A stretch of 64,000 nt of DNA from Guyanagaster necrorhizus (GCF_019112545.1 NW_025064891.1:1391724-1455723), one strand, 5' to 3'; positions 9,654 through 22,009 are shown, numbered from the stretch's first letter. The notes: generated from the letters alone by a model not told the origin. Numbers and translations are program-made.

Positions 9654-10089
9654 TGTTATGATTTTTCCCTTTTATTCTATGATTCTACTCCTATTTATGC
9701 TTAGTCAGGATGCATAGGACCATGGGAGAGCTTGGTCATCACAACTAGCCCATCCATCATTCATCTTAAACAACGATGCTCGACAATGCACAAGCAACCT
9801 TTTATGTACTGTAACAATGCTCAAGGACAATAGGCACTATGGACACAGACAGACACAATTAGTGGTAATATTATTAGCACAACTTGTACAGTATTTAAGA
9901 CCCACAGCTCTCGCTGGTATACTCCAGCTTCAAGCTAAAGTTTACATTCACTATTCTACCTCGAGTCTATACTTGATCTTGAGTCATAATCAGTGAGAAA
10001 CACATTCAGTGGACTCAGCCAATTCCTCAAAGTGCAAAGGGATGGCAGTTTACCATGTGGTATCGCTCACATGACACCTGAGCCTAACA
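9654..10089 (+). repeat. 5' LTR of element A
   Basis: 436 bp from TGTTATGATTTTTC to GCCTAACA. It contains a TATA-like TATTTAAG, followed about 30 nt on by CAGCTTCAAGCTAAAG, the putative transcript start and self-primer segment. It pairs with 19566-20001. Confidence 0.93.
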
Positions 10090-10105
10090 ATTAGCTTGAA
10101 GCTTC
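10090..10105 (+). promoter_or_regulatory. Self-complementary primer-binding site of element A
   Basis: Immediately after the LTR the sequence is ATTAGCTTGAAGCTTC. TTAGCTTGAAGCT is the exact reverse complement of AGCTTCAAGCTAA inside the LTR. No tRNA 3'-end complement was recognised. This fits fold-back self-priming as in Tf1. Confidence 0.6.
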
Positions 10106-10144
10106 GACTTCCCTTTCTCAAGCCCAATTGTGCTGAGAAACTGA

Positions 10145-12521
10145 ATGCCCCCTACAACCTCTACCAACCTGAATTTCAACCACAAGTTCTTTGAACTCCT
10201 CTCTTCTATCATTGGAACATTGATAGGATTGTTGGTGATCATCCAGCTATGCCAGAAATGCCATTCAATCACCACTTGGGCTCTCAGACATTACAATGAA
10301 TTTCTATGAATCTGCAAAATCCTACAAAACGTAACCCCCGACCTTCCCCTCCATGACATTCCTGAATCCTGAAGAATGACCTACCAGTTCCCAGAAGCTG
10401 AGCCTAGCAGCATGAATCAGGGGAATGGTCAAGAAGAAGCAGGAGGACAACATTCTCTTCAACTCAGACACTCAGACTCTGGTGTCTCAGGTAGACACAG
10501 TATACTTGTACTAGAACCCCCCTCCAACCATAAGAATGAAGACCTCCCAGAGGACTTCTTCTGACAGTTTCCCTCCCCCTCTTCCATCTCCTGAACCCAT
10601 AGAATTGCTGACCATGCCAGGGACTCTCTCGATGCCCCTCAGATGGCTCAGCAGTCAAATACCAGAGCTTCTTGAAGCCAGTCTCACAGCCTCCATCCTT
10701 CCACCAGGGCCAGCTCTAGAGTGGGGAGGGTTCTCTCAGATGACAAGCAGCGATGACAAGTATAGGAAGAAACTGTCCATCGGTACTTCCCAACCTGAGA
10801 CTTCATCATCCCATTTAACTACAACAATGCTGTTCAACAGAAGGAGTGAAGGCAGCAGAATGAGCTGCAGCCAGTATGTCATGAGCCTGAGGGGCAAGCC
10901 ACAGTTCATGAGCAGCAGAGGCAGAAAGCTATGCAGTATGATGAGCACCATAGAAACGAGCAGCAAGAAGTCAAAAGGGTCCAACTGGAAGCAGCCAACA
11001 TTGGAGACTGGTATAGAATATGGCCTGAGGTCACAAGCATTCTCACTCCCATATGAGCTGACCCTTTCACCTCTGCCTCCATCTTTTGAGAACCTAGCAC
11101 CTCAAGCAGTGGAATACTGGAATACTGGGCTGATGGCACCTGAACCAGATGAAACCCAAGACCCCCAACCCTCCAGTACCCTCTTTCATTATGAACCTCC
11201 AGCGCAGACTCCATCTTCAGGAGTGATGAGTCTGTTCTTGAGCACTACAGACTATGGGTTCCCAGAAATGCTCACATTCCTGCTTGCACTCTCTGAGGTT
11301 TTCTCGAAAGTAGGGTTGTCAGGCAGCTTATCGATGATGACTACCAGCACAATGTCTGTCTCTATTGTGATAGAGTGGAGGTGACAAGAGCAACTGGGGG
11401 AAACTGGTATAACTCCAGCATTGGGAGCTGCCCAGCCACCACCTATGAAAACCCCTTAGTCGTTGGCCTGAGTACTCAGCCAAGAGAGCAAAGCGACGAT
11501 ATAACAAGAGGTCAGGGAGAGTATTTATGACCAGCCTGCTGGTTCCCTCCTTGAGAAGGACGATGAGGATGAGGAAGAAGAAACGGAGAGTAGCAACCCC
11601 CCTAGGGGTCCACCATATGACTCGCAGGAGAAGACAGATGAAGAAGAAGTGAACAGGTTGGCCTGAGAGGAGAGGACACAGGAATATCAAGGGTATTACC
11701 TGCAAGAGATAAACTTCTTATAGTACAATGCTGCCTGGGTGGTGTTGCAAATGGGACAATTATATTTACATTCAGACACTAACAAGCAAACAGAAATTCT
11801 GAGATGGGCAGCAACCAACTATGCAGCCCAGACATACAATCAAAGACACCCCGAGTATCTGGTAAGCTGACCACTGGCTTATCAGGTTACTCTGATTATA
11901 TGACCAATGCTGAGAATCCCCTCTATTATGCTAAAATAAGCCATATACTGAGCCCCATCAGCACGAAGTACCCTTACACACTCTGACTATTCCATTCAAA
12001 CCACAGCAACTTGGCTGACCAGGGTCTGAACCTGGCCCATAACAGAACATTAGAACCCTTGAACCAGCAAAGGAGGCTGGCTTTTAGGAGGACAACCACC
12101 CCCCAATCAGGCAGGAACCAGTGGAACAGGAAAGAAACCCGAACGAGATGACTCTGAGGCCACCTGCCTCGGATTTACTGTTCGAAATAGGGTCATTGTC
12201 TGGATCAAAGACCCGAAGGGGAGTTTGGTTGCTGATGACAACTTGCTCCACTCATTTTCAGAGCCACCAGCAGAATGGCAACAGCCACCATTTGCAGGAT
12301 AACCCAACCCAATGGAGGTGCTGCTGGAAAATGCCAATGTCCTCCAATGTTGCCTCGACCTTCTTCGGAAACCCCACCCTTTCAAAGGGGCATCCGATGA
12401 CATTGACAGATTTCTGGTAGATTGCGAACAGTACTTTGAAGTCTACATTGGGTATCTAGGAACTGACATGAACAAAGTCGCCTTTGCCACTTCCTACCTA
12501 GAAGAGAAGGCCAAAACATGG
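10145..12521 (+). pseudogene. gag: Element A gag, N-terminal and central part (interrupted by pogo insertion)
   Basis: A start at 10145 gives MPPTTSTNLNFNHKFFELL, then a hydrophobic run (SSIIGTLIGLLVIIQLC) matching the N-terminal membrane-like segment of element D. A long Pro/Ser/acidic region follows, with a partial open frame at 10536-11384. The capsid region at 12312-12520 has ENANVLQCCLDLLRKPHPFK and DRFLVDCEQYFEVYIG, then TDMNKVAFATSYLEEKAKT. Coding sequence stops at the TA target of the pogo element and resumes at 14923. Frameshifts and stops make it non-functional. Confidence 0.8.
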
Positions 12522-12523
12522 TA

Positions 12524-12546
12524 CAGTTGACTATCTCACAATGCAT
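12524..12546 (+). repeat. Left terminal inverted repeat of the pogo-type element
   Basis: It begins CAGTTGACTATCTCACAATG and is perfectly inverted at 14898-14920, with TA on the outside. Confidence 0.92.
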
Positions 12547-12624
12547 ATGGTTGGGAGACACCAAAACCATATGCATTTATAGATTTATGCAGAACCAAAA
12601 TAGCATATGATGTGATATGTGACT

Positions 12625-14474
12625 TTATGTGACAATGTTGTCATTTCTCCAAAATGCTGTCAGTGGCTTTTGGGTCAGCTTTCTATGCATCTCCTTGAAT
12701 AATGCCCCTCTCAACTTCCTCAGCTGTGGTACTAATCCACCCTGGTCACCTTGTAAAACACAAAATGCCTCCAGCTTTTGAATAAGCTCAAATCCTTTCC
12801 TTGTAGTTATCAAGGTCTGTTCTTTCTCACCCTCCTCTTCCTCTTCTTCCTCCTCATCATTGTCAATGACAGTTATTTCCCCATTTTCTACTGCAATATC
12901 ATGCTTGACAGCAGCAACAATCTCCTCATCTGTTGGCATCACCTCAAGATCTTCAGTATATTCTTCTGCAATAGAGTTAACCATCTCTTCAATGGTTGGA
13001 ATGGGACCAAACATGTGATTTCATTGTTTCAATTCAACAAGATGGTTCTTCAACATTATCTCTGCTGTCTGGAGCTGTTGAATGAGGGCAATTTGGGTGG
13101 GAGGTGTGTTCATTTTTGACTGTGACAAAGAAGCCAACTGATTGACTGCCTCCAGTGCTTTACCAACATCATTCTCTGCATTCATAACAGCTATAAGAGC
13201 AGGACACCAGTCAGCATTAGCATATTGGTTTCCAAGTAGATCCTGCAATACCTGTTCGATCCCTGGAAGCATGTATTTGTCTGTTGAGGCAAAGTTACAA
13301 ACAAGGTTCCATGCAGACTTGAGGAGTGAGGCATCTTGAAAATCATTGGATGGTGTGGTAGACTGTGACTCGGATGCATTGTCAGGCATTATACCAGTGT
13401 GTTTCCAGCAGTTTGCTATCATTTCACTGCTGACATTTGCCCAAGCATCATGAGCGATAGTCATAGCTTCAAGGAGATCAAGCTTGAAGATCTCAGACTC
13501 TCCAAGATCATTGAGATCAAGTGCATGGATACACATGGCATTCCGATAATGTGCCTTGAAGCAGTGGATAATACCAGCATCTAGCAGCTAAACATATAGA
13601 GTCATATTGGGCTCGAAGAACTCCAGCTTTGTGTTATAGGGTGTATAAGCGATGGAATGCCTTTAAAAGTTGTCCAAGGTCAGCAGAACCTGCTGCATCT
13701 CTCACTTCATTTTTAAATCAAACATCTTCACCCACTCTGTAAATATTTTGCTCATCATCCAGGCCTTCTTGTTATTCTGATAATAGAATCCCATTGCCAT
13801 TGGACTTTTTTTCTTGAAACACTGTGGTTGCTTTAACTTGCCAATGAAAACAACTGGCATTCGCTCACTCCTATCTGCATTTACAGCAAAACACATAGTG
13901 ATGTGGAACTTGTCCTGTTTTCATCCACTCATAGAACCAGATGCCAAGGTATGATCTAGGATGGCAAAGATGACAAGACCAGATTCATCAATATTCCATC
14001 TGTTCCGCATTGCATATTTCACCATAATGCTGTGAAGACACACATGTTCTTTTTTCACTGCCATCATATCCACTGAGCCTGCTTCTCCATGCTGCCGAAC
14101 CTCCTGAATCTTCTATGCCTTGCAGAATGACCTCAACCATCCCTCTCCTTTCAAACACTGATTCTCTGGAATATTCATCAGATTTTCAATCTAATTTCGC
14201 TTCTCTATCAGCATTGCACCAGTCACAGTCTCATCTCGGAGCTGCATGGTCTGATACCAGGATGCAACAGCATGCTCCACATCAGGTCAGATGACAATAT
14301 GAGACTTTTTGGATGATAGTGCATTAGAGTTCTCATTTGCACACTATTCAATTTTTGTACGAGATGCCAGTTTCTGTGAAAGAGTTGATTGGGTAAAGAG
14401 CAGTGCACCTTCCTTTTGGTTTGTGAAATGTGCCACAATGTCAGCATGTCGATAGGAAGGATGGTTATCAACAT
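12625..14474 (-). pseudogene. pogo/Tigger transposase (DDE_1 superfamily) with stops
   Basis: On the minus strand an N-terminal helix-turn-helix-like part (about 14474-14223) is followed by DDE_1 landmarks: WNIDESGLVIFAIL (first acidic residue, near 13985), CFAVNADRSERMPVVFIGKLKQP and GFYYQNNKKAWMMSKIFTEW (13896-13702), then LLTLDNF (second Asp at 13671-13673). After stops comes the C-terminal part MCIHALDLNDLG (13536) with VSSEMIANCWKHTGI. An acidic tail with a run of Glu lies at 13014-12625. This is the layout of CENP-B/pogo/Tigger transposases. At least five in-frame stops, several explained by CpG decay, make it a pseudogene. Confidence 0.85.
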
Positions 14475-14897
14475 ATTTGAATACTACGAGCCAGTCTCCT
14501 GTTGTGAGATGTGGGTGGGAGATCTGCTTTGGAGGCTGAGCTGATGATATGTATATTGGGACTTTCTCCTTCTGTTTTGTATGCTCATATGGATTTCCAG
14601 GTTTAGCATATGGTTTTCATGTTGGTTTAGGAGGCATGTTTATAGAGATATAGGCTGTATCGCTTTACAATAATTTTTTTTGTGTTTGTCATAGTCCATA
14701 CAAACAAATTATGTTCTTTATTGTTCTAATATATGCATAATGTCATATCAGCTTACTATAATTTTCGATCTGACAATGCATATTCCTAACTAGAACTATA
14801 TGCATTATGCAATATGTATTTCTAGCCCATTTTCCTGCTCCTCAACTGCGTTCCAGCCCAATCCATATGCAAAGTCAGAATTATGCATTTTGACATC

Positions 14898-14920
14898 ATG
14901 CATTGTGAGATAGTCAACTG
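14898..14920 (-). repeat. Right terminal inverted repeat of the pogo-type element
   Basis: Read on the minus strand it begins CAGTTGACTATCTCACAATG and equals the left repeat over 23 bp. TA follows at 14921-14922. Confidence 0.92.
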
Positions 14921-14922
14921 TA

Positions 14923-15658
14923 GATTTTTATCTCCCTGAACTTCTGGTCGAACACATGGGGACATTACCGGTATCCATTCTGGCTGGTGTTCAAGCATAT
15001 GTTAAATGACAAGTTCATTGATCCAGCAGTACAGGAAGTGCATAAGCAAAAGATTAAGAAGTACAAGATGGGAGATAAGGCAGCTATGGATTACTTTGAT
15101 AAGCTGGAAAGGCTCACCAAGCTGGCAGGAATATGAGATGACATAGCCAATAATGGCCAAATAGTTGAGGCCCTCAAAAGAGGAGTTCTCCCTTTGTACC
15201 TCATGATGATATCTGCAATGGGTGTCAGAAATCTGATGCCCATCAGGTATAATGAATGGAAGGAACGTATCATCAAGATGTACAAGGAACAACAAAGGCA
15301 GAAAGCAGAATCGACGACCCTACAAGACAACCCCAAGAAATCGTTCTCGCCAACCCTGAACAAGATGGGGCAAACTGCTGGGAAATCATTGGGAACCCCT
15401 ACAGCTTCAGCTTATGGGAGTCAGAAGATAGAAACTGGAACCACATACACTGAGGCAGGAAAGCCCATGGACATAGATCGGATGAAGAAGGAAGGAAAAT
15501 GCTTCAACTGCGGACTGAAGAGCCACATGGCCAAGGACTGCCCAAAGAAGAAGCAGACCCACAAGGATATCCAAGTGCAGATCACTGAACTGCAAAAGGA
15601 AGAAGAAAGTCTGGAAGAAGAGACCAAAGTTGAGGAGGTAAAAGATAGGGCCAGTTAG
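14923..15658 (+). pseudogene. gag: Element A gag, C-terminal part with zinc knuckle
   Basis: This continues the capsid after the pogo insertion: MLNDKFIDPAVQEVHKQKIK, YKMGDKAAMDYFDKLERLTK, a TGA replacing Arg near 15135, VEALKRGV, then the zinc knuckle CFNCGLKSHMAKDC at 15500-15541 and a charged tail (QITELQKEEESLEEETKVEE). It ends DRAS-TAG at 15658. The equivalent position in element D has a CAG then TGA, so the Gln codon became the stop here. Its job is RNA packaging and particle assembly. Confidence 0.88.
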
Positions 15659-18600
15659 TGAGTGATTCCACTAAACTGGCCAGACAATTAAAAGGTGTGC
15701 CACCCATAGCTGCTAGTCGGACTTATAGTGCCCCTGTAGTTATCTCCATGTTACCACTACATACACATTCAAATATACCCTGCTCTATGCACACCTCTGA
15801 ATCACAAAATAAAACTCAAACACTTTCAGGCCAAACAAGGGCAGAGGGCCCTGATTCCTGGCTCAAACCATTTGATACTGAATGGACCTGGAGGACCATC
15901 AAAGAAGCAAAAACCAGGGCTGCAGTAAAAGCCATATTAACCAATTGGATACACCAAACCCAAACCAAGAAAGTAACCAACGAAATAGTGGAAGGAATAG
16001 AAAAGATAGAGCAGCATATAGCTCTCAAATAGCTTGATGAGCTACATGGGACCAGGAAGTTTATTCAATGCACCAAGACCCTCAGATGGGACCTGATAAT
16101 GAAGGCTCAAATCAAAATATTAACTTCTCGAGCCATGTACTCTGTCAATGTTTTAGTCGATAGTGGGTGCATGGGGAGTTTGATAAACTGAGCCTTTATT
16201 ATCAAAAACAAACTCCTGACCAGAACCACTGTGGCCTCTATTCCAGTTTATAATGCTGATGGAACAAAAAACCAGGCCGGCTTGATCACTGAGTTTGTTG
16301 AACTTTGACTGACCATCAGGGACCACTCGGAACAAATAGACTTAGCCATAACAGACCTCAGAACAAAAGAGATGTTCCTTGGTCATGATTAGCTCATATG
16401 GCACAACCTGCTTATAAATTAGAAAACCAGACAAATCACCTTTGTCTGGTGTTGATATCAGAAAATTCCATTTGAACTGCCTGATGAAGACTTGGAAGAC
16501 AGGTGGGATGAGGAAATGGAGGATGGGGAGACAATCCTTGCTGTAGACCTGCAGAAGGAAATTCATGTTCGAGCTATTCATTATGCCAATGATTTAGCAG
16601 TGAAAGCCAAGGAGGGAAAAGCCAAAAAAACGTTTGAAGAAATGGTACTGAAATGGGCAAGAGATTATCAAGATCTCTTTGAGAAAGAGAGTTTTGATGA
16701 ACTCCCTGCTCCCAAGCCCTGGGATCATGTGATCAAATTAATCCCAAATGTCAGCACCAACTTGGACTGTAAAACCTACCCTCTTAGCAACCTAGAGCAA
16801 CAGGAATTGGACAAGTTCCTAGATGAGAACATGTCCAGCAGATGCATTCAACCCTCAAAGTCCCCTATGGCATCACCATTCTTCTTCATAAAAAAAAAAG
16901 ATGGCAAACTCTGACCAGTTCAGGACTATCGAAAACTGAATGAAATGACCATCAAGAACTGATACCTTTTACCCCTGATCTTGGAGCTAATGGACAAACT
17001 CTGAGGAGCCAAATATTATACCAAGCTCGACATACAGTGGGGATATAACAATGTTCGAATCAAGGAAGGAAATGAGTGGAAGGCTGCTTTCAGAACAAAC
17101 TAAGGGTTGTTCGAGCCCACTATCATGTTCTTTGGCCTAACCAACTCCCCAGCGACTTTCCAATGAATGATAAATGACATATTCAAGGACCTCATCACCA
17201 CGGAAAAAGTCACTATCTATTTGGATGACATTCTAATCATGTCACAAATGAAGGAGGAGCATCGGAAGCTGGTACGATGGATACTAGCTCTTATAAGAAA
17301 GCACAAATTGTTTTTCAAAGCTAAAAAATGCGAATTTGAGGTAATCAAGACAGAATACCTCAGAGTAATCATCAGCAAAGGAAGCATCAGAATGGACCCC
17401 ATCAAAGTGGTGGAGGTAGTCGAGTGGCCAGAGCCAAGGAGGAAGAAGGAGTTACAATCCTTCCTGGGATTCACAAATTTCTACCGATGGTTCATTCAGG
17501 ACTATAGCAAAATAGTCTGGCCAATGACTCAGCTCACTGGCAATGCCCTCTGGATCTGGAGACTCTCTCAGCAGGCTGCATTTCAAGACCTAAAAAGACG
17601 ACTAGCTGAGGATGTCATACTCGCCATACCATCCCAAGAGGGAAGATTCCGAGTCAGGGAAGATTCCGAGTCAAGGCAGACTCAAGTGAGAGAGCAATTG
17701 GAGCAGTGCTCTCTCAGAAACAGGAGGGAAGATGGTGTCCAGTTGCATTCCTCTCAAAAGCTCTTACTGTCACAGAGAGAAATTATGAAATCTATGACAA
17801 AGAGTTACTTGTGATAATGCTCACCCTGGAAGAGTGGTGGCATTACTTAATTGGAGCCCACAAGACCTTTGAAATCTGGACAGACCATCAAAACCTCAGA
17901 TACTTCTGACAGCCTCAAAAACTGAATTGCTGACAAGCCCAGTGGGTCATGGAACTCAGTCAGTATCAGTATACTCTTCACCACAAAGCAGGAGCAGCAA
18001 ATAAAAAGGCCAACCTTCTGTCCTGACAAGCAGATCATGACCAGGGAGGAATGAACAACCTGGACATGACATTGCTGTGGCTTAAACACTTCAGGGCCAT
18101 GATAATGCCAACAGAAGAAGAGATCCATAAATGGGATCAAAGAATTGCTCCATCACTAAATCATGAAAGAGGGATGATGAAGGAGGATGGAATGATCTAT
18201 TATGATGGAAGGATCTATATTTCCAGGGATCAAAGCCTATGTGGAGAGGTCATCACCACCTGCCATGATCATGTGACAGCAGGACATCTGAGTATCACAA
18301 AAACAAAGGAACTCATTCTACGAGAGTACTGGTGGCCTAAGATGAGGAATGACATTGCAGCATATGTCAAAGCATGTAAAACCTGTCAAAGGGAGAAAGC
18401 CTCAACCCAGTCCCATGTGGCACCCCTGCACCCAAATGAGATTCCAGCTGTGCTGTGGATCCACATCTTGGTCGATATGATCATCAGGCTATCTGATTGT
18501 AATGGTTATGACACTATTCTAGTCATTATTGACCAATTCTCAAAAACGATCATTCCAGTTGCATGTTCCACAGAACTGACTTCAGAAGGATGGGCAAAGA

Positions 18601-19532
18601 TCTTACGAGATAAGGTGTATGCTAAATATGGCATGCCCCAAGTAGTCATCTCTGATAGGGGACTCCAATTCATCTCCAAGTTCCTTGATGACCTATACAA
18701 ACTCTTGAATATTAAATGGAATGCTTCTACAGCATATCACCCACAAACTGATGGACAGACAGAGCAGGTGAACTAAGAAATCAAAAAATACCTATGCCTA
18801 TTCATTAACTACTGACAAGATGACTGGGTCAAATGGCTGGTGCTCGCTGCATTCCAACATAACAATTGCATTCATTCGGTGACCAGAAAGACCCTATTTT
18901 TTGTTAACTATGGGTGACACTCCAATGTCGCCCATACTATACACCATTGAACAACAACCCCCACATCCATGGATTTTGCCACTGACATGGCAAAAATCCA
19001 CACTGAAATGAAAACCACCCTCAAGAAAGCTGCAGCATCAATGAAAACATAATATGACAAGTATTGTTGCCCAGCACACACATACTCACCCAATGACAAG
19101 GTCTGATTAGACACAATGAACCTACACTTGCCATGACCAAAACAGAAGTTGGTGGACAAATGCACAGGCCCCTTCCCTGTGGTCTCAAAAATAGAGAACA
19201 GCGCCTATAAACTCTGCCTTCTAATTGGTTGGAAAATACACAATGTTTTCAATGAAACCCTCCTCTCTCCATACATCGCACCCACCTTCTCAAACCAGGA
19301 ATGCCCGCCACCACCACCCTCAGAACTGATTGATGATGAAGAACATCATAAAATCAATCAAATCTTAAACCATAAACTCTGGAAAGTCAAGGCAAAGGGC
19401 AGTGGAATGATGACAACAGTGGACTACCTGATCAGCTGGAAAGAATACAGGCCTGAATCCAACCAGTGGGTAAATGAGAAACAAATAACTGCAGACAACA
19501 CAATACATAACTATGAATTATCCCTAAATTAA
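15659..19532 (+). pseudogene. pol: Element A pol (protease, RT, RNase H, integrase, chromodomain), with stops
   Basis: Landmarks in order: WLKPFDTEWTWRTIKEAK linker; protease LVDSGCMGS (catalytic Asp codon 16159-16161); KPWDHVIKLIPN and MASPFFFIKKKDGKL of RT; YLDD at 17218-17229; FLGFTNFYRWFIQDYSKI; RNase H region YEIYDKELLVIMLTLEEWWHY and WTDHQNLRYF; zinc motif GHLSITKTKELILREYWWPK with ACKTCQREKA; integrase Asp 18474-18476 (LVDMI), Asp 18654-18656 (ISDRG) and Glu 18762-18764 (QTEQ); chromodomain YLISWKEYRPESNQW. Stops sit mostly at former Arg codons (KL-TGA-PVQDY, KN-TGA-YLLPL). There is also a short tandem duplication near 17645 (RFRVREDSE). Catalytic residues survive although the frame does not. 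Confidence 0.92.
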
Positions 19533-19552
19533 GCCATTGGGATGATGGTCTT

Positions 19553-19565
19553 AAGGAGGGGGTAA
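19553..19565 (+). promoter_or_regulatory. Polypurine tract of element A
   Basis: AAGGAGGGGGTAA directly precedes the 3' LTR, the expected site of plus-strand priming. Equivalent purine tracts precede the 3' LTRs of B, C, D, E and F. Confidence 0.8.
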
Positions 19566-20001
19566 TGTTACAATTTTTCCCTTTTATTCTATGATTCTAC
19601 TTCTATTTATGCTTAGTCAGGACACATAGGACCATGGGAGAGCTTGGTTATCACAACTAGCCTATTCATCATTTGTCTTAAACAACGATGCTTGACAATG
19701 CATAAGCAACCTTTTATATATGGTAATGATGCTCAAGGACAATGGGCACTATGGACACAGACAGACACAATTAGTAGTAATATTATTAGCACAACTTGTA
19801 CAGTATTTAAGACCCACAGCTCTCACTGGTATACCCCAGCTTCAAGCTAAAGTTTACATTCACCATTCTACCTCAAGTCTATACTTGACCTTGAGTCATA
19901 ATCAGCAAGAAACACATTCAGTGGACTTGGCCAATCCCTCGAAGTGCAAAGGAATGGCAGTTTACCATGTGGTATCGCTCACATGATGTCTGGGCCTAAC
20001 A
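19566..20001 (+). repeat. 3' LTR of element A
   Basis: 436 bp, from TGTTACAATTTTTC to GGCCTAACA, very similar to 9654-10089. It is followed by CCTCA, the target duplication. Confidence 0.93.
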
Positions 20002-21021
20002 CCTCACATCTGCACATGTAAATGACAGATAGCCTCTCAGAAAGGGAGACAGCCTGCTTCTCTCATATAGTGCATAGCCACTAGTCAATCTGTTCATGTA
20101 AGTTGACAGATACTCTTTCATCTCTATGCAGATAGCTCAAGGTCTGCTGCTTGCAACTTGTATTTGAGGGTCTCTGCCTTAGTGTGTTATTGCTGTTTTT
20201 ATCTGCCTGCTCACATAAAATGGCAGACTTTATAACATTCTGCTTATGATCAGACCTAGTATCACAGGATGACTACTCTTGTGGATAGCCCAATTCTCCC
20301 AACTCTGGTCTATAGAAGTTGTGGCCTATCTGTGGGTCATTATCAGAAATCTCTTGCTTCTTCTTGTTAGCACACTCTTTCATTCATCTGTTATACTCCT
20401 ATTTGAGTGCACTTCTCAATCAGAAATAATAAACCTATTCCATGTCACCTTAAGAACAGGCATGAGCATTGCACTGTATATATCATCCAGTCTCAGCCTA
20501 TTCATCTCAGACTCATAGGCATGCTCAAATGCATGAACCTTCCTATAGTTGTTAAGATTGTGGGCTCTGGCATATTTAGCACACATATGTAGGTATGTAC
20601 TCTGGTACAAGTATACAGCTGTTTGGAGTTCAGTGGAGGAGAAAGGAAAGGATAGATGCTATTTGAGAATGAACTACATAGCTATTTGTACTAGAGTAGA
20701 GTGGAAAAATGAACAAAGATAACTAGAAGAACAATGAGACATTGAAAGAAAGGTCACTGAAAGAAAGGAAAGGCTAACTAATAATGATAAGTAAACATGT
20801 TATAGACAAAGGAAGGCAGAAGAAAGGAAAGGTATCTAAGAAAATAGTACTAGAATGTGCAAATCCTCTATACATGAATGGGATCATCTGACTCAGCTAG
20901 CTGGAGTCTATAAAGAAGACCATCTGTTTGATTAAGATATCATTTGGTATTTCAATATTATATAGTTCATAAATGACTATATCCATCTGCTTCAAATGAA
21001 AATGACAGGCTTCATATATAT
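20002..21021. other. Unassigned AT-rich, CpG-depleted DNA between element A and the solo LTR
   Basis: I see no coding frame with recognisable content, no RNA gene and no LTR in this 1 kb. It joins the 8.8-9.65 kb flank across element A. A purine-rich stretch at about 20690-20850 (repeated GAAAGGAAAGG-type runs) is the only compositional feature. Confidence 0.4.
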
Positions 21022-21435
21022 TGTTAGACTCAAGTATCATGTTTATACAATCATGCCAGAGTCCACTACTGTAGTTTAACTCAATGTGAAGAACAAGACA
21101 TTGCAAGAGGCTCAAGAGTGAATAATATAGAATAAATTTTAGCTTAAAGCTGAGTCTACTACAGTGAGAGCTATACTACTTATATATATTTGAGTCCAAG
21201 ATAAATATAGTCTGTCCTATTGTCATTATCTGTGGGTTAGAACTAAAGAGTGTGATATAAATGCATGAAATAATAAAATATAAGTGTTGTCAAGGTATCT
21301 GTTGTGAGTCACAGTATCTTAGCACAAGTCATTTAATAAAGGCATAGTTACTGGTCTGGCTAAATAGATAATAGAGAAGCATCTGAGATTAGATAAATGC
21401 TTTGATAAGATAAGATAAGCAAAAAAATCATAACA
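21022..21435 (-). repeat. Solo LTR of the chromovirus family (B-like), inverted relative to element B
   Basis: In plus orientation it begins TGTTAGACTCAAG and ends AATCATAACA, the reverse-complement ends of the family. Inside is AATTTTAGCTTAAAGCTGAG followed by a CTACTACAGTGAGAGCTAT segment shared with the LTR of element B. No gag or pol is attached on either side. The flanks TATAT and CATGT differ by two C-to-T/G-to-A changes, so they may be a decayed target duplication. It ends only 38 bp from the start of element B. Confidence 0.75.
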
Positions 21436-21473
21436 CATGTGCTATATACCTTAAGCATCTGCAGTGAGAGATT

Positions 21474-21953
21474 TGTCATGATTTTTTCTATTTTCATCTT
21501 TTATTCAAGAAGTGACTCCTATCTTTTGCTTAGTCATGCTTAGTCAGAGCACTTAACCAGTGCTTAGGACCATGAGACCAGAGCTTAGTCATTACAACAA
21601 TACCCAGTTGATCCTTGTCCTTCAATATGACAGTAACCACTCAATAACAGACAATACCCTTTTGTAGATAGCTTAATGACACTGGACAAGATGCTCTATA
21701 GTGCCAGGATGCACAATAAGATAGTTATATCTTTAGGATAGACAATGACTAGTATATAAGTAGCATAGCTCTCACTGTAGTAACCTCAGCTTTGAGCTAA
21801 AGTTTATTCTTCTACTATTCTATCTTGAGCCTCTTGAACAGCCTTGCCACACAGAGCCAAATAACATGCATAGTGGACTATAATGTGACTGCCTGAACAT
21901 GAGATAGCATTATCTTACTATATGTTTAGGTCACATGTAACTTAAGCTTAACA
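21474..21953 (+). repeat. 5' LTR of element B
   Basis: 480 bp from TGTCATGATTTTTTC to AGCTTAACA, followed at 21954 by ATTAGCTTAAAGCTTC (self-primer site). It matches the partial LTR at 63575-64000. Confidence 0.9.
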
Positions 21954-22009
21954 ATTAGCTTAAAGCTTCTAGCTTCTCTTTCTCAAGTCCAATTGTGCTG
22001 AGGAACTGA

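Larger units (their letters stand above)
12524..14920 (-). mobile_element. pogo/Tigger-type DNA transposon (Tc1/mariner superfamily), decayed
   Basis: The 2,397 bp element has perfect 23 bp terminal inverted repeats (12524-12546 and 14898-14920) beginning CAGTTGACTATCTCACAATG, flanked by TA dinucleotides (12522-12523 and 14921-14922), as expected for TA-targeting pogo elements. It interrupts the element A capsid coding region: sequence before 12522 and after 14922 joins into the same conserved gag motif. The single gene lies on the minus strand. The ends are intact, so it could still be moved by a transposase supplied elsewhere (inference). Confidence 0.92.
9654..20001 (+). mobile_element. 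Element A: complete Ty3/Gypsy chromovirus copy, decayed, with a pogo transposon inside
   Basis: Two direct LTRs of equal length (436 bp) bound gag, pol and a C-terminal chromodomain, in the order protease, reverse transcriptase, RNase H, integrase. The 5 bp before the left LTR and after the right LTR are both CCTCA (9649-9653 and 20002-20006), a perfect target duplication. Without the 2,397 bp DNA transposon at 12524-14920 the element is about 7.95 kb, close to its relatives. Decay is intermediate: some CpGs survive, but many Arg codons have become TGA. Confidence 0.95.

Noticed and set aside
10536..11384. Open frame of 282 codons that could be taken for a host gene
   Set aside because: It lies within element A and aligns in position with the variable gag region of D; no independent family is recognisable.
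12830..12870. Low-complexity CTC/TCC repeat as a microsatellite of interest
   Set aside because: It encodes the poly-Glu tail of the pogo transposase on the minus strand, a common feature of these proteins.
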